Shown in pieces: positions 20,901 to 32,067 of a stretch of DNA of 39,662 bases (the stretch's first letter is position 1; each line of letters opens with the position of its first letter). The translations under genes and the position numbers were made by a program. Origin of the DNA: Ceraceosorus guamensis (lineage: Eukaryota; Basidiomycota; Exobasidiomycetes; Ceraceosorales; Ceraceosoraceae); the NCBI RefSeq assembly GCF_003144195.1, contig NW_020290120.1:1-39662 (forward strand). Reading direction: 5' to 3'. The notes under the pieces are model-generated. The model made no database searches and was not told where the DNA came from. It was given only the letters and a program-made list of their open reading frames with translations.

Positions 20901-23900
20901 TGCGGCACTGGATTGCTATCGCGTCCTACCTCCTTACCTTTGGTGATTTGGTCGGCTGGGCTGCTGTCACCGCTGCCCTTTGCTCTCGCCCTGTTTCCAG
21001 GCTGGACCAAACTTGGCGCTATGTTGCTTCCAATGACAGGATCATTGTCTCAAAGACCTGGGCACCACAATTGGCCAAACTGGGATGGACCGATGGTAAC
21101 GAAGGATCCGACTGCCAGATAGCGCCTCTCATCATCAACGTGTCATCGGCATCAGCAGCGAGTGGATCGGTAGATTCACTCGATGTCGTCGAAGGTAACA
21201 ATGGCAAGCGCGTCGAGACGTTGCCATTTCTCGGCAATGTATTTGTCGACCATTCTGACGACCAACAGGGCCATGCGGCACCCCTGGCAAATCAGCTAGA
21301 TGTCGTTTCTTCGCTCCAGGCTGCACGGAGGTCACTTGCACTGGGAGAGACATGGCTGAAGCAGTATGGACCTCCCGAACAGGAGCGCACAAGCGCAAGG
21401 ACGTACCCAGGAGTTGCGCCTGCTATTCCGGAGCAGCAGCGCGCCTTTTTGAGCTTACTCGAGCTCAGCTCCAAGGGCGAGTGGAGTCAGTCGACGCAGT
21501 CGACAGAGGAGCTTGGCCTTTCGCGCTACATGTCCCTCTCACTAGCTACGGAGCCACGCTCCTTGGGTCGTGTGGACCACAGGTGGCACGCCCCTATGAC
21601 CGAAGTCACAGTGGCGTGTGCGCTAGCACCACTCCTCTTTACCGAGACGCTTCCCACACTGACTTTGTTGGACCGGGACAGAGTCATCAACCTGATTACC
21701 GGGCCTTCCCAGCTGGGCACCAGCAGCACAAGCTCCGCAAATTCCAGGCGCCTAAAGTCCATACAAGCCGAGGACAACGAGGCCACGGTCAGAGCGCACA
21801 AAGGTGCTCGACCCACGCTTGCCGGCTCACCACTCCTTCGCTCCCGCACTTTCCCGCCGACGAGCCGCTCAAACGCCAAAAGTGTGCCCTTCTCTGGCAT
21901 AGCGGAGTGGGATAGTAATCGACGTGGATCGTTGGGCGGGGAGCCAACTGTCTTCAAGATTGGTGCTGAGTTGGTCGTGACAGTCGTCGCGGAAGCTGGC
22001 ACGACGAGCGCCCCTGGTACGCCGATGACTAGCAAGCGCTTCTCCCAAGAGATGGGCAACGCCACGCGGCCGCTATCGCAGGTGTCCAAACGATCAAGCT
22101 TGCCAGCGTCAAATCGTAGCTCCGTCGTGGAAGCTCCAAGCACGCCGGTGAGCGTAGTGATCAGTGCAGCAACACTTGAGCGCCTCGTGGACGTGCTTGT
22201 TCTGGGTGTTCAGCATGTCACAGTGCTTCCTTCATCGGATGATCAAGGCGAGACGCCTTTGTCTAATCAACGCAGATGGCGCCTTTCCATGGACCTGCCA
22301 CACTTCAGAGCAGTTTTCTTGACCACATATAGGCGTCTCTGTACTCCAATCGTGCTCTTCGACTACTTGGCAAAACGCTTTGCAGGTGCAGTTCAAGCTA
22401 GCAGAGAAATGGCTCTTCCGGCCCAGCACCGCAGTGCAAATCAGTTCCCTTCGTGGGCCAGGGCTGACCCGGTCGGGAGTCGCATGGAACCGATCGACTG
22501 GGAATTCGTCAGTCGCATTCGCCTCGGTGTCATCACGGTCTTACGCGAGTGGGCACAACGATGTCCGCAAGATTTTGCAGACGACGCAGAGCTTTTCGAT
22601 GGAGCGCTCAACTTCGCCAAATCGCCGCCAGGGTTGAATCCGCGCCATGAAGATGACCCTGATTATGGGCTTGTTGTCTCTGTCGTGGACGATCTCCTTC
22701 TCAAGCTGCGGACCAGCGCGATGTGTGCGAACACACGGCCATCCGACCTGCCGCCAGGCGCCGAGCATTTCAATCTTGTACGCGGTTCTGACGGTAGCAC
22801 CAACCCCAACCACACGGATACAATGGGCACTGACTTGGACTTCGACCGAACGTCCGCTCCCGACCTCGTGCGATTTCTCGAAAGCATTGCAGCGGTATTC
22901 TTCGACAAGATCACGCAGCGAGATCTTCTGGTGGCTAGTGAGATGTTTGAAAGGCAGTCAAGCGTTCCCACGGGCTGGCATGTGCGAAGTGCGACGCCTG
23001 TGACTGGCGCCGACGACTCGACTCAGACAAACAACATGTACAAGCTGCTGGAATTCCTGCGAGCTCCAGGTGAAGGCAAGGACTCGCCCTCATTACATCA
23101 AACTCTACCACCAGCCCTGCGCGATGCCTGCGCTGCTCAGAACATGCTCCGTGGTTGGATCGCTATCCATATGTGAGTGGCAAATACCTCTGCCAAAGGC
23201 GTCATCAAAGCTGACGCCAAAGTCATTCCTTACCGCAGCATCGAGTCTCGCATAGGCCTGCAGCGGCGGCAGAGCCGACTTGCGAAGCTTCTCGATGCTG
23301 TCTGGATCTGTCGCACTCGCATGTCCAGAGTGCGCTCGGAGGACACAGCCAACACATCCATCGCTGCTCCTGGTCCATTCAAGGAGACGACAGTGACATC
23401 TTTCGTAGAGAGCGTGATCGTCGGTGCGCTGACAGCCTCGGAAAGCCGCATTTTCCAACGCGCGTGGCACGGTGTTGCAGCCTCCCGTGAAGCTACAGGG
23501 GAGACTTTTGAAGGGCTGTTCCCTCCCGCTCGAGTCGCCAGCGCGTATAGCGGGGCGACTAATGCGCAGTCGACCCCGGATGTCGGCTGGATCCTCAAGT
23601 CACTCGCGGAAACGGTCACCAGGCAATCTGAGCACATCCACGCCAACAGCGCGCTGTTGGATTTCGACAAATCTCGGACTATCTACAATCTCATCGAGTC
23701 ATCCTTGCGGATCCGGCCCGTAGAAATCGAGGCGAAGGTAATCGAGATTGCCAGCGCGCGACTGAATGCTATGCAAGCAGCGTTGCGCAAAGTCGGTTGG
23801 GATCGACGCGCTTTCAAGGATGACGCCGCACAAGAGTCGGCCGGAGCGCCCGCTTTACCTGCGAAGTTCAAACCGACGAAGCCGCTTGGGGCTTTGACTT

Positions 23901-25700
23901 CTGAACAGCAAGAGAAGCAGCGGCGGGATCGCATGGCGTACGAAATCCTCCTGCACGTCGCCAAGGAGCCTGTCCGAATCTCGTCTCCTCAAGCTGCACC
24001 CATGCGACCAAGCCTTTCGGTAGGCAACACTCCCCAGCCTGGGGTGGATGTCGGTGGGCCACCGGCGTCAGCCACTGCAACAGCACCCATAGAGAAGCGA
24101 GCTCGACGAATGACGGCTTTGTTCAGGGGCGCTATCCGACCGTCTGCCGATAAAGCAGATACACCACAACGCACGGCAGCACAGCTGCTTGAACTGACGC
24201 CCACAATGAAGCACGCCGTGATAATCGGGGCTGCATCGGCCCAAGCGTCGCTGTGGAGTAATAACCAGCGCAGCTTTGTGTTCCACTTGACCAGTCCGGA
24301 GAGCGGCAATCACGTGCTACAGGCTCCGTCCCAGGTGGAGGCCGTTGAATGGCTGCGAGAGATTCAAAAAGCTGCCAGTCAGTACGCAGCGCCACGATCT
24401 GGCGATCCATCGAAGTCCGTCGCTCTTAGGGGAAAAGCAGGTGAGACGAGAAAGCCCTGCCGTCTGTCGTGGGACGCTACTTACCTTTGCTTGATGTGCA
24501 TCGGACTTTGCAGTCATGCCTCTCTACAACATCGACCTGATGACCCTTGCTGCGCGGGACAAGCGCAGTGTGCCGCTTGGCCTAGAGCGCATGCTTGCGG
24601 AGGTGGAAGCAAGAGGTGAGTCGTCTACAATCTCGGAATCACGCGCGCGTGGCAACTTATTCTTGCTCCTCCACTACGCAGGACTTTTGGAGCAAGGCAT
24701 TTACAGAATTTCTGGGGCGAAGAATGCCATAGAGGGTCTCAAGATTGCCTTCAGCAAACAGCCGGCAGAGTCCATTGAGCTGTCGACTGGAGAGTACAGC
24801 GATGTGCACACCATTGCCGGCGCCATCAAGCAGTGGCTTAGAGATCTACCAGAGCCTGTGGTGCCTTTTCAACATTACAACGCGTTGATAGAGGCGGAGC
24901 GTGTCGAAAATTATGAAGATCGACTATACGCAATACGAGACATCATTTGGGAATTCCCTCAGCCTCACTTTGAAGTCCTACGCCGGATGTCAGAACACTT
25001 GGCGAGAATTTGCGAGGAAGGCGAGCGCAATTTGATGGCACCTCACAACATCGGGCTTGTCTTCGGCACATCACTTCTCAACCCTCCTCCTGGGCCCGCC
25101 AGCGTTGCTCAGAGTTTCGGCAACATCGGCAAAGCAGCGCACATCGTGAAGCTTATCGTCACTACCCACGAATGGCTCTTCGAGCCAGAGCCTCCCGAGG
25201 TCGGTGTTGAGGCCGAGGCTACTCTCGTGGATGAAGGTGCACCGCCCGCATTCGCTACAGCTCCAGCACCGCCTGCTAGCGACGGTCAAGAAGCTGGCTC
25301 TACACCACACTCGCCCGTGGGCGTCATGGTCACGGAGCCAGCTGCTCCGGCAGATGCAGCTGGCACCAGTGCGCACAACCTTGCTCTTGCACTAGGCGCT
25401 GCACATCAAGATGCTTCTTTGCCCGCCGAAGCATCGCAGCAATTCGCGTCTTCCTTCAGTGCATCTGCTGCAGCTTCAGCGCCAATTCTCCCGAAAGAGG
25501 CCACGCTGCCACGTAGCGAGGTGTCCGCTCTAGGTCTATCCCCTCGAGCGGTGCAGAGCACGCTCCACACGCCTCAGAAACGTGCTCCCGGTGCCCGAGA
25601 GGGAACGGAAGGGCGCGAGGAAAGCATCTACCTTGATGCGAGGGAAGCCCTCAACGCTTTGATGGATGGCGACGCTGCCGAGGGCCGCTTCGACAGCTAG
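17957..25700 (+). CDS. BEM2: Bem2-like Rho GTPase-activating protein (RasGEF-N, PH, RhoGAP)
   Basis: GTPase-activating protein for Rho/Cdc42-type GTPases controlling cell polarity, budding and the cell wall. Exons 17957-23172, 23239-24440, 24514-24615 and 24682-25700 yield 2512 residues (yeast Bem2 has about 2170). Order: disordered Ser/Gly/Gln-rich residues 1-520; a partial PH-like segment near 545-575 (KGWKPYKVILREGRLYFF); a long helical region; a RasGEF-N-like domain about 1398-1560 (LERLVDVLVLGVQHV, FLTTYRRLCTPIVLFDYL); a PH domain about 2062-2120 (SFVFHLTSPESGNHVLQA, EWLREIQKA); and RhoGAP from about 2157 to 2335. The RhoGAP shows the arginine finger R2182 in GIYRISG, DLPEPVVPF and NLMAPHNIGLVFG, so it looks active. 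A Ser/Ala-rich tail follows. The 66-nt third intron is a multiple of three without a stop; retaining it would add 22 residues just before the arginine finger. The symbol rests on domain order. Confidence 0.9.
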
Positions 25701-26370
25701 GCAGAGATCCTTGGCTCCCTACGTGTCGAGATCTGGGAGCACGTCCTCGGATTGCAGGACAGTGCCTGTGCTGTGCCTGCAGATATGCTGGTGTTCTGAT
25801 TTTCTTCACGGTAGGAGCTCATCGCTCCCACGTCGAAACTTTACTGATTTTTGGCACGCTCTGCAGCATTACAATCGCCGATGTCCGCTCGTCATCCGCT
25901 CGTCTGCACCTTGCCTACTCCTTATTCAGCTGGTTGAAGTTTGTTGATGTCGTTACTGGCTTACCCTTGCTGCGAGTGTACTTGTATAAAAGAAGAATCT
26001 ATGTGATGAGTCGTCTGTCTTGTGCGGCTGTGCAGTTGGTTGCGTTAAGTAATGAAGTAGGAGTGCGCTGTCCTGCCTTTTCGAGCGACGTCCATGCTCG
26101 TTGAAGCTCCCAACTGATCCAGACCGGGCGGGCTGCAAACATGGGAACCGACTCAGCAGTAGTTGTGAGGAGTGTGGTGCAGCTGGTGATGTTGGCGCGG
26201 TGGGCGTGCTGCCCAATAAGTGACACAGCAGTCACGAGTCAAAGTGGCTGTGCCGCCTGCAGCCACTCGTGACTCAGGGATGCTGTGTGGTACGCTGCGC
26301 GAGTGCGCGACGGCATCACAGAGGCGCTGTCGTGAGAAGGGTGTTTTTGGCTTGGTTTGACTGATGGTCG
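25701..26370. other. Intergenic with nested hairpin
   Basis: Between the GAP gene and the pseudophosphatase gene, same strand. No gene. Its right half holds the inverted decamer pair at 26230-26274, listed separately. Confidence 0.5.
26230..26274. repeat. Inverted decamer pair, nested hairpin
   Basis: AGTCACGAGT (26230-26239) faces ACTCGTGACT (26265-26274). The complementarity continues inward: AGTGGCTG pairs with CAGCCACT, with a short bulge on the left arm and a 9-nt loop. Confidence 0.8.
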
Positions 26371-27695
26371 ATGCGTAAGTTCCTGGGCTCGATCGTCATC
26401 ACTGAAACGACCACACTCCCGCAGCTGACCTGTCCCAGCACAACTGCCCATCGGCGAGCCTCGCGATCCTGGCCGGACCGAACACATCCTTCGTTGGCTC
26501 GCTGCAGACCTTCAGTCAGGCTTGCATCAAGTACCTTGACCTTGCGCATACATTCACGGACCTAGCTGCAGCAGCCGTCATATACGTGGGCCTCGAGCGA
26601 AGGAGAGGCAACTCGAGAGCTAGCGATGCTTGGCGAGCAGTGAAGCGGCAAGGCGTGATGGATGTCGATCTGAGGGCAGACTCGGGCGTGTGGCAGTATG
26701 AGATGAGGCGAGAGATGCAGCAAGTCACTCCTGGTCTCTTCGTCGGCCCTTCGGAACCCTCAAAGGACTTGGCGAGGCTGCACATGGAACGCATCACTGC
26801 CATCATCATTGTGAGGAGCAAGCACGAGTGAGTAAGGTCGGGTGATACAATCACCTTGATCCGAGCATGCTTCGTCGCTTCTCCAGAAGCCGTATTCATC
26901 CCAAAACACGTCTCTTTGCTGCCTCCGTCACGTCGCATCACACCACCAGAGCGCCATTCTTGAAACCTCGCTTCCCCAACCAATTCGCTTACCTCATCTT
27001 GGAAGACGTGCAGGACAACGAATTTCAAAACCTGATCAGGCGTTATCCTCAAGCTCAGGCATTCATCGACGATCAGCTCACTCGGGGCGGTAAAGTGCTC
27101 TTGCACGATGACAGCGGTATCAGTCGAGCGCCTGCCCTGGCCATCATGTGAGTGCTGTAACAGCACGACGTCGTCTGTCCTGTAATTGAGCTGCAATTCA
27201 ACGCAACCTCTTGTGGTACGCGTCAGGTATCTGATCGACAAGCGCAACATGAGGTACGATGAGGCAATGTCGCACGTGTCTGCAAGACGTTATTGTATGC
27301 ACATCAATCCCGTGAGACAAGTGACAGGCAGGCAGTCAGGCAGGCTCAATCTTCTCCCTGGACGCTGACCACACTCTCGATCGTCTTTGTACGTGCCTTT
27401 CAGGGCTTCGTCAATCAAATGAAGGAGTTTGAGGTCCTCATACGAGCGCGAGGCTCGCTCGCCCCCAAGCAAAACGGGCTGACGAGCAACTCGAGCAATG
27501 CACGGCGAAAGAGGGAACAAGATGAGTGAGTGCATGGCGGATGGACTTTTGCTGAGTGCTCCCTCGCTTCGCTGGTCATGCCTGTCCAACTCGAAGCTCA
27601 CTCGGCATGACTGGTCTTCACTCGTCAGCGTTGTGGAAGACGAGAACGTGATGCGCCCCACCCACCGCACTTGGGAAGCACAAGCAAATTCATAA
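26371..27695 (+). CDS. STYX-like dual-specificity pseudophosphatase
   Basis: Member of the dual-specificity phosphatase fold closest to animal STYX, a catalytically dead adaptor. Proposed exons: 26371-26374, 26425-26827, 26887-27147, 27227-27311, 27404-27525, 27629-27695 (313 residues). Matches to human STYX as I recall it: YEMRREMQQVTPGLFVGP, FAYLILEDVQDNEFQNLIRRYP, GGKVLLHDDSGISRAPALAIMYLI, MRYDEAMSHVSARRYCMHIN and GFVNQMKEFEVLI. The active-site HCxxGxxR reads HDDSGISR: the catalytic Cys is Asp210 while Arg216 remains. STYX has Gly at this place, so loss of catalysis is shared but the residue differs. The 4-nt first coding exon is uncertain; an in-frame ATG at 26658 would still keep the whole domain. 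The last intron is also a choice: without it the protein stops at 27529. I favour splicing because the extra exon adds a short acidic tail like that of STYX. Confidence 0.82.
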
Positions 27696-27976
27696 AGCGT
27701 ACCAAGCGAGAATCGCTTTTTTTTAGCGGTCACTCAGATGATTCATCAGGCTTGGCGCACACGACTGTAGATACCAAATGCAGCACAACAGTAGAGCTTG
27801 TGAGCGCGGATGCAAGGGTAAGCGGTCGCGTTCGCTTCTCGCGCGCAGCAAAAGTGAGGCCGTAAGGCACCATCAACGGGATTCGAAACGACTCTACCGG
27901 CGGCATCCAAACGTACGCACACTGCGCTCAAAGGAGAAATCTTAAGAAGGAGGCCAACCCAACTAGACTATATCGA

Positions 27977-28090
27977 CCCAAGCACACAATGCACTAAAAA
28001 TCGGTGGTATATAAATACGCGTCCCTTCAAATTCCCAAGCACACAATGCAACAGAAATTGGTGGTATATAGAGACGCATGCCTTCCGATT
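27977..28090. repeat. Two 57-bp tandem units, diverged
   Basis: Units 27977-28033 and 28034-28090 both open with CCCAAGCACACAATGCA, share GGTGGTATATA in the middle and end in ATT. They differ at roughly one base in five, so this is an old tandem duplication. Each carries a TATATA-like core. Confidence 0.85.
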
Positions 28091-28546
28091 GTCTGAGGCA
28101 CTCAGCAGCTCAGGGACTGTGGACATGCTTCGCGAAAGGGTCCGATCGCTCGGACTGCGGAGTGGTCAATCGCAGGCAAGCGCAAGTAGAAAGGAGACGT
28201 CAGAAGCGTGGGCTGAGCCGGCTCCTCGGCAAGATTCGATTCTCTCGAGCATTCGCAGATGAGCCTGCGAGCCCGAATCTAGAGATCAATACGTCACACG
28301 CGTGGAATTGCTGTGGGGTTCGTCGACCCACCAAATCGCCCATCACATGGCGCTCCGCGCGACAAACATACGTATTGGCGGCCATCTCTCCTTCGAGGCT
28401 ATGCTGGTCTTCTCCAGCAGGCGGGAAAAGGTGTAGGAGCAATGGCGCAAATAGCAACATCCGTGTCTGATCCTTTCCCTTAAGAGTGCGCATCTCCATG
28501 CTACACATCATGCCACTGCAATTGATTCGCAAGCAAGCATTCCACT

Positions 28547-28714
28547 AGGAAGCGGTGTTGCATTCACATCTCTGGCTATCCTACATAATTGATCGGATGA
28601 AGAGGGTCACACAGTCGATGGAGGCCATTTAGGAAGCGGTGTTGCATTCACATCTCTGGCTATCCTACATAATTCATCGGATGAAGAGGGTCACACAGTC
28701 GATGGAGGCCATTT
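28547..28714. repeat. 84-bp tandem duplication, almost identical
   Basis: Unit 28547-28630 is repeated directly at 28631-28714. I find one difference (AATTGATCGG against AATTCATCGG). The near identity implies a recent duplication or an assembly artefact. It is non-coding, about 70 bp past the stop codon of the VTT-domain gene. Confidence 0.93.
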
Positions 28715-28787
28715 GCAAATGTGCTGAAGGATCAAGGTTGGGGAGACGGGAGACATGCCTGCTGATCGTGACAGAGACGATGTCACA

Positions 28788-31241
28788 TCAACGACCATTG
28801 CCACCGGTCACCTTCCCCCAAAGATCTCTGGCTTGCTGACCGATACCCTGCGATGTGGCTCCGTATTCTGCTGTTCCGGAGGCCGGTGTTTGAGGGTTGG
28901 AAGGGTAGCCTAGCAACTTAGCAGCCTTGCCTGCAGGTCTAGGGAGTGCGTTTGGAGACTGATTGTGCGCATGCCCACTTAGACGTCCTTCTTCCAATCG
29001 ATCATCGAACATGGTGGCTCGCTCGTCAATTGAGCTTGGCGCGGGTGACGCAGCGCCGCTGCTATTCCTTGAAAAGCGGTTCTCATCTTCCGAAGCGTAT
29101 GCGCCATCATCCACATCTCTCTCCGTCGTTCGCCAGGGAGCTTCGTTGGACTCCGCTGCTGCTCTGGCGTTGCGTCTGGACGGGTAGGAACGACCCTGGA
29201 CAGCATCGCGGAGGCTTACCCTGGGCAGCTCGTCGTCCTCGCCATCTGAATCCAATTCATCCGAATCTTGTCCCGCGTCGAAACGACCCAGGGCGGTGCG
29301 TCCCAGCAAGCCCCGATTTCTGCCGTTGGATCCATTAGCGATACCAGGATGGACTCTGACGCCCTCTTCGCCTTCAAGTCTGACCTGACCTTGTGTCACC
29401 GGCGCTTCTTCGAGAGGCGCAGCTCCAGCTCTAGTGTACCTTTTGACCAGTATTGGCGTCAAAGCGGCTGCGATGACGATGCACATGAGGACCGCATTCC
29501 TGACGCTGATGAGGTTGAAATCTGCCGAGCTGGTCATTTGATCCAGCTTTTCGCCAATTGTGGTGTGAATTACGCTGACGGCAAAGATGCCGAAAAAGGT
29601 GCTCAGCCAAAAGAGGGGCACTTGGATGCCGAGGTGAGGAGCCAAGAGGTTGACCACGTTGTGCGGCGGCAAAGGCATCATGCGAATGACGATGAGGTAA
29701 GAGAGAAGATTGTCCTGCGCTTGAATCTTGTCCTTCCACGCATCTACTCTGGCTTTCCATTTTGGGAGCGCTCCCAGTACAGCTTCTCCCATAAAGGCGG
29801 ATATCAAGTAGCAGATCGTAGCCCCAGTAGCGACGCTCGCGCAGACGATGGGCAATGCCAGAGCGACGCCCCACATAGCGCCCGCCAGGATCGACATGTA
29901 CATGGACCCAGGGATGCTGAATGCTTGTAGAAACATGTAAAGCACGACCCAACAGATCATAACCCGTGCAAAATTGCGATCTTTGTACCGCTGCAGGACG
30001 CTATTGAGATCTTTGAGCTGCTCAAAGGATCGTGGTATGCGCAAGTATTGTCTGTCGTTACTGCAAGAGGCAGGCGGAAGAAAACATCAGTAGATGTGGC
30101 GGCCCCTACGAGCCTGATTCTCAACAAGGCGTCTGGTAGACTCACTCGTCGATTTCTGGCAGCACAAAGTATAGCGTGGCAGCGAGTATGCCAGCGCACA
30201 CGACGAACAAGAGGAAAAGCTTGTAGCCTGCTTCCAGCAGCGTCTTTCTTCTTTGCCGAGCAAGCTCAGCATTATTGAGCGCATCCGCAGCCGCCGATTC
30301 AGCATCGCGAGCGAGCCTCTCGTTATCGTCTTGGCCCTCTCCCAGTGGCGTTCCTGGTAAGCTGAAAGCGCTGCCGCTGTCTCCAGCATTGTCTCGCCTG
30401 CCCGGCAAGGTCTTGAGCGTGTGCTTCGAAATGGTCGACATGGCGTCATCGTTGTCATCATCTGCATGCATCGCTGCGGCTGCATGAGCGGGCGTGAGGG
30501 CGGGATCTGCAAGCTTCTTTGTCCCGGGCTCCTTCTTGGCGACGTGTGATGCCTGTACGTACAAACTGGCTGATCAGCAACATCCGGACCTGCGATGATA
30601 GAACGAGTGGAACAGGTGTACGCTTCGAGCCAGCACACGTTTAACGTCCGCGCTGCCATGCTGTAGCTTTTGCACCAAGTACCTCGACACTCTAATATCA
30701 AGTGTCAGGGACTCTCGACATGCCTCCCTGACATGGAAGCGCCCTCAAGTCCTCAAGCTCGTTCCAAAGAAGCCGCATCGATGTGTCCGACGGGTTGTCT
30801 CGCAACGCGTATTACAGGGCTGAGGTGTCGAATCAACGCTTGACACGGTCGAGGGTCCACTGATGGGCCAAGCCCAGATGCGGGCAAGAAGAGTCCCAAG
30901 CATCGGCGGCTTCTCGGCGAAGAGCAGCAAGCGCAGCATGAAGCCGTCATGTGACACGACTTGTGGTGACGACGACTTGCTTCATCGTCCCTTCCTTTCA
31001 TCAGTCTTGAGCCTCTACGCACCATTGATGCCCCAAGTATGGGATGAATGCCATTCGCCGCATCTTTTCGCACGGGACTTGCGGTCGATGAAGCCTCTCC
31101 GCTGCTAGCTGCGCCCTTTGAAGAAGGGTCCACACGTCCGCTTGTAGCGCTCGGGATCGATGATGCATTAGCAGCACCGCTACCCGAAGCTGCGAATGGA
31201 TTGCCCAGCTTGCTGGTAGGGTTGCGAGGTTGAGAGAGCAT
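28788..31241 (-). CDS. VTT-domain (TMEM41/DedA-like) membrane protein
   Basis: Multi-pass membrane protein of the VTT/DedA superfamily; animal TMEM41B and VMP1 are ER phospholipid scramblases and yeast Tvp38 is a Golgi relative. Proposed exons on the minus strand: 31241-31023, 30552-30146 and 30060-28788, 632 residues. Exons 2 and 3 are firm; exon 1 (MLSQPRNPTSKLGNPF...) is tentative because its donor (GTGCGT) is weak and the intron 470 nt long, although phases agree. Exon 2 has a membrane helix near its end (LFLLFVVCAGILAATLYFVLP). The VTT core is in exon 3: FSIPGSMYMSILAGAMWG, GATICYLISAFMGEAVL, and YLIVIRMMPLPPHNVVNLL with the family's Arg and Pro-Asn pattern, then FFGIFAVSVIHTTIGEKLD. A disordered tail of about 200 residues rich in Ser, Asp and Arg follows, much longer than in animal relatives. 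Substrate not inferable. Confidence 0.85.
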
Positions 31242-32067
31242 GCTGGCTCGTGTGTGCACGACGACGCTTGATTGCCCAGCCCAGGGGCCTACCACGTAGG
31301 ATGCTGGCGCGAGCGCTTACAGAGACGAGGACGTGCGTTGAATAGCAATAAATGGGCGAGCAGGCAGGCAGGCAGCAAGCTTGTTCAAGGGAGAAGGCGA
31401 TGTGTAAAGGTGGTTGTGAAGAGCACGGCGAGGGTGGAGGCGGAGCGCAGGTTGCGTGCCAGAACGACGCATCATCATCTCAGCTTGGGCACGCGAGCAG
31501 TCACGAGTGTGAGTGCAGCAGCTGTGGGTAATGTAGCCCATGCAAGTCAGCAGGCAGTGCATACTGCCGCGGTAGGCTGCAGGGGCTCAGCATACGCAGC
31601 AGCATCACTTCACAGACGCGTCGGTCGTGCGTGGCGGCTAGATGGAGCGAGCGCGCACCGTGCGTCCTTGCTGAATGGTGCGTCACCGATTCACTGCGAA
31701 GGGTGCCGCTTGATCAAGCGATCTTGAGCAGGGGCAGCAATCGAGGTACCGTAGCGCTATGGATATCTTCAAAAGCCAGTGACTACGTCTTTTCAAACTG
31801 CGTTCGTGGTGAAAGGCTTCTTTGATCAAGAAGCATGACAACTCCTCGAATTCCAATCGTACATGGATAAATCACTATGGAATAGGCTCTGCGGTCATCG
31901 ACTGCCCGAACAACGCCCCTCCAATGCGTGAGCCGGTCGGCCCGATGAGGCATCCTTTGCTTGGTAATCAGTGCCCCGGGCAGCGCAAGATGGAGCCAGA
32001 GGTGTTGAAGCCCGAGCAAAGGAGCAGGATTGAAGATACGGATGCGACAGTGCTAGGCGCCAACAGT
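31242..32067. other. Intergenic, 0.8 kb
   Basis: Separates two genes on the minus strand. No gene seen. It contains a GCAGGCAGGCAG run near 31358-31375 and one copy of the decamer AGTCACGAGT (31499-31508), and should include the promoter of the VTT-domain gene. Confidence 0.5.

Larger units (their letters stand above)
27696..28787. other. Convergent intergenic region with two tandem duplications
   Basis: Lies between the converging STYX-like and VTT-protein genes. No coding sequence is supported. It holds a 57-bp tandem pair and an 84-bp tandem pair, listed separately. Confidence 0.6.

Noticed and set aside
26516-27250. 244-codon open frame opposite the STYX-like gene
   Set aside because: Shadow frame; the plus strand gives clear phosphatase-fold motifs across GT-AG introns.
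27878-27972. tRNA-like A and B box on the minus strand
   Set aside because: GTTTCGAATCCC and TATAGTCTAGTTGG resemble the two internal boxes, but the T stem does not close and the acceptor arms do not pair. Could be a tRNA-derived SINE relic, but evidence is too thin.
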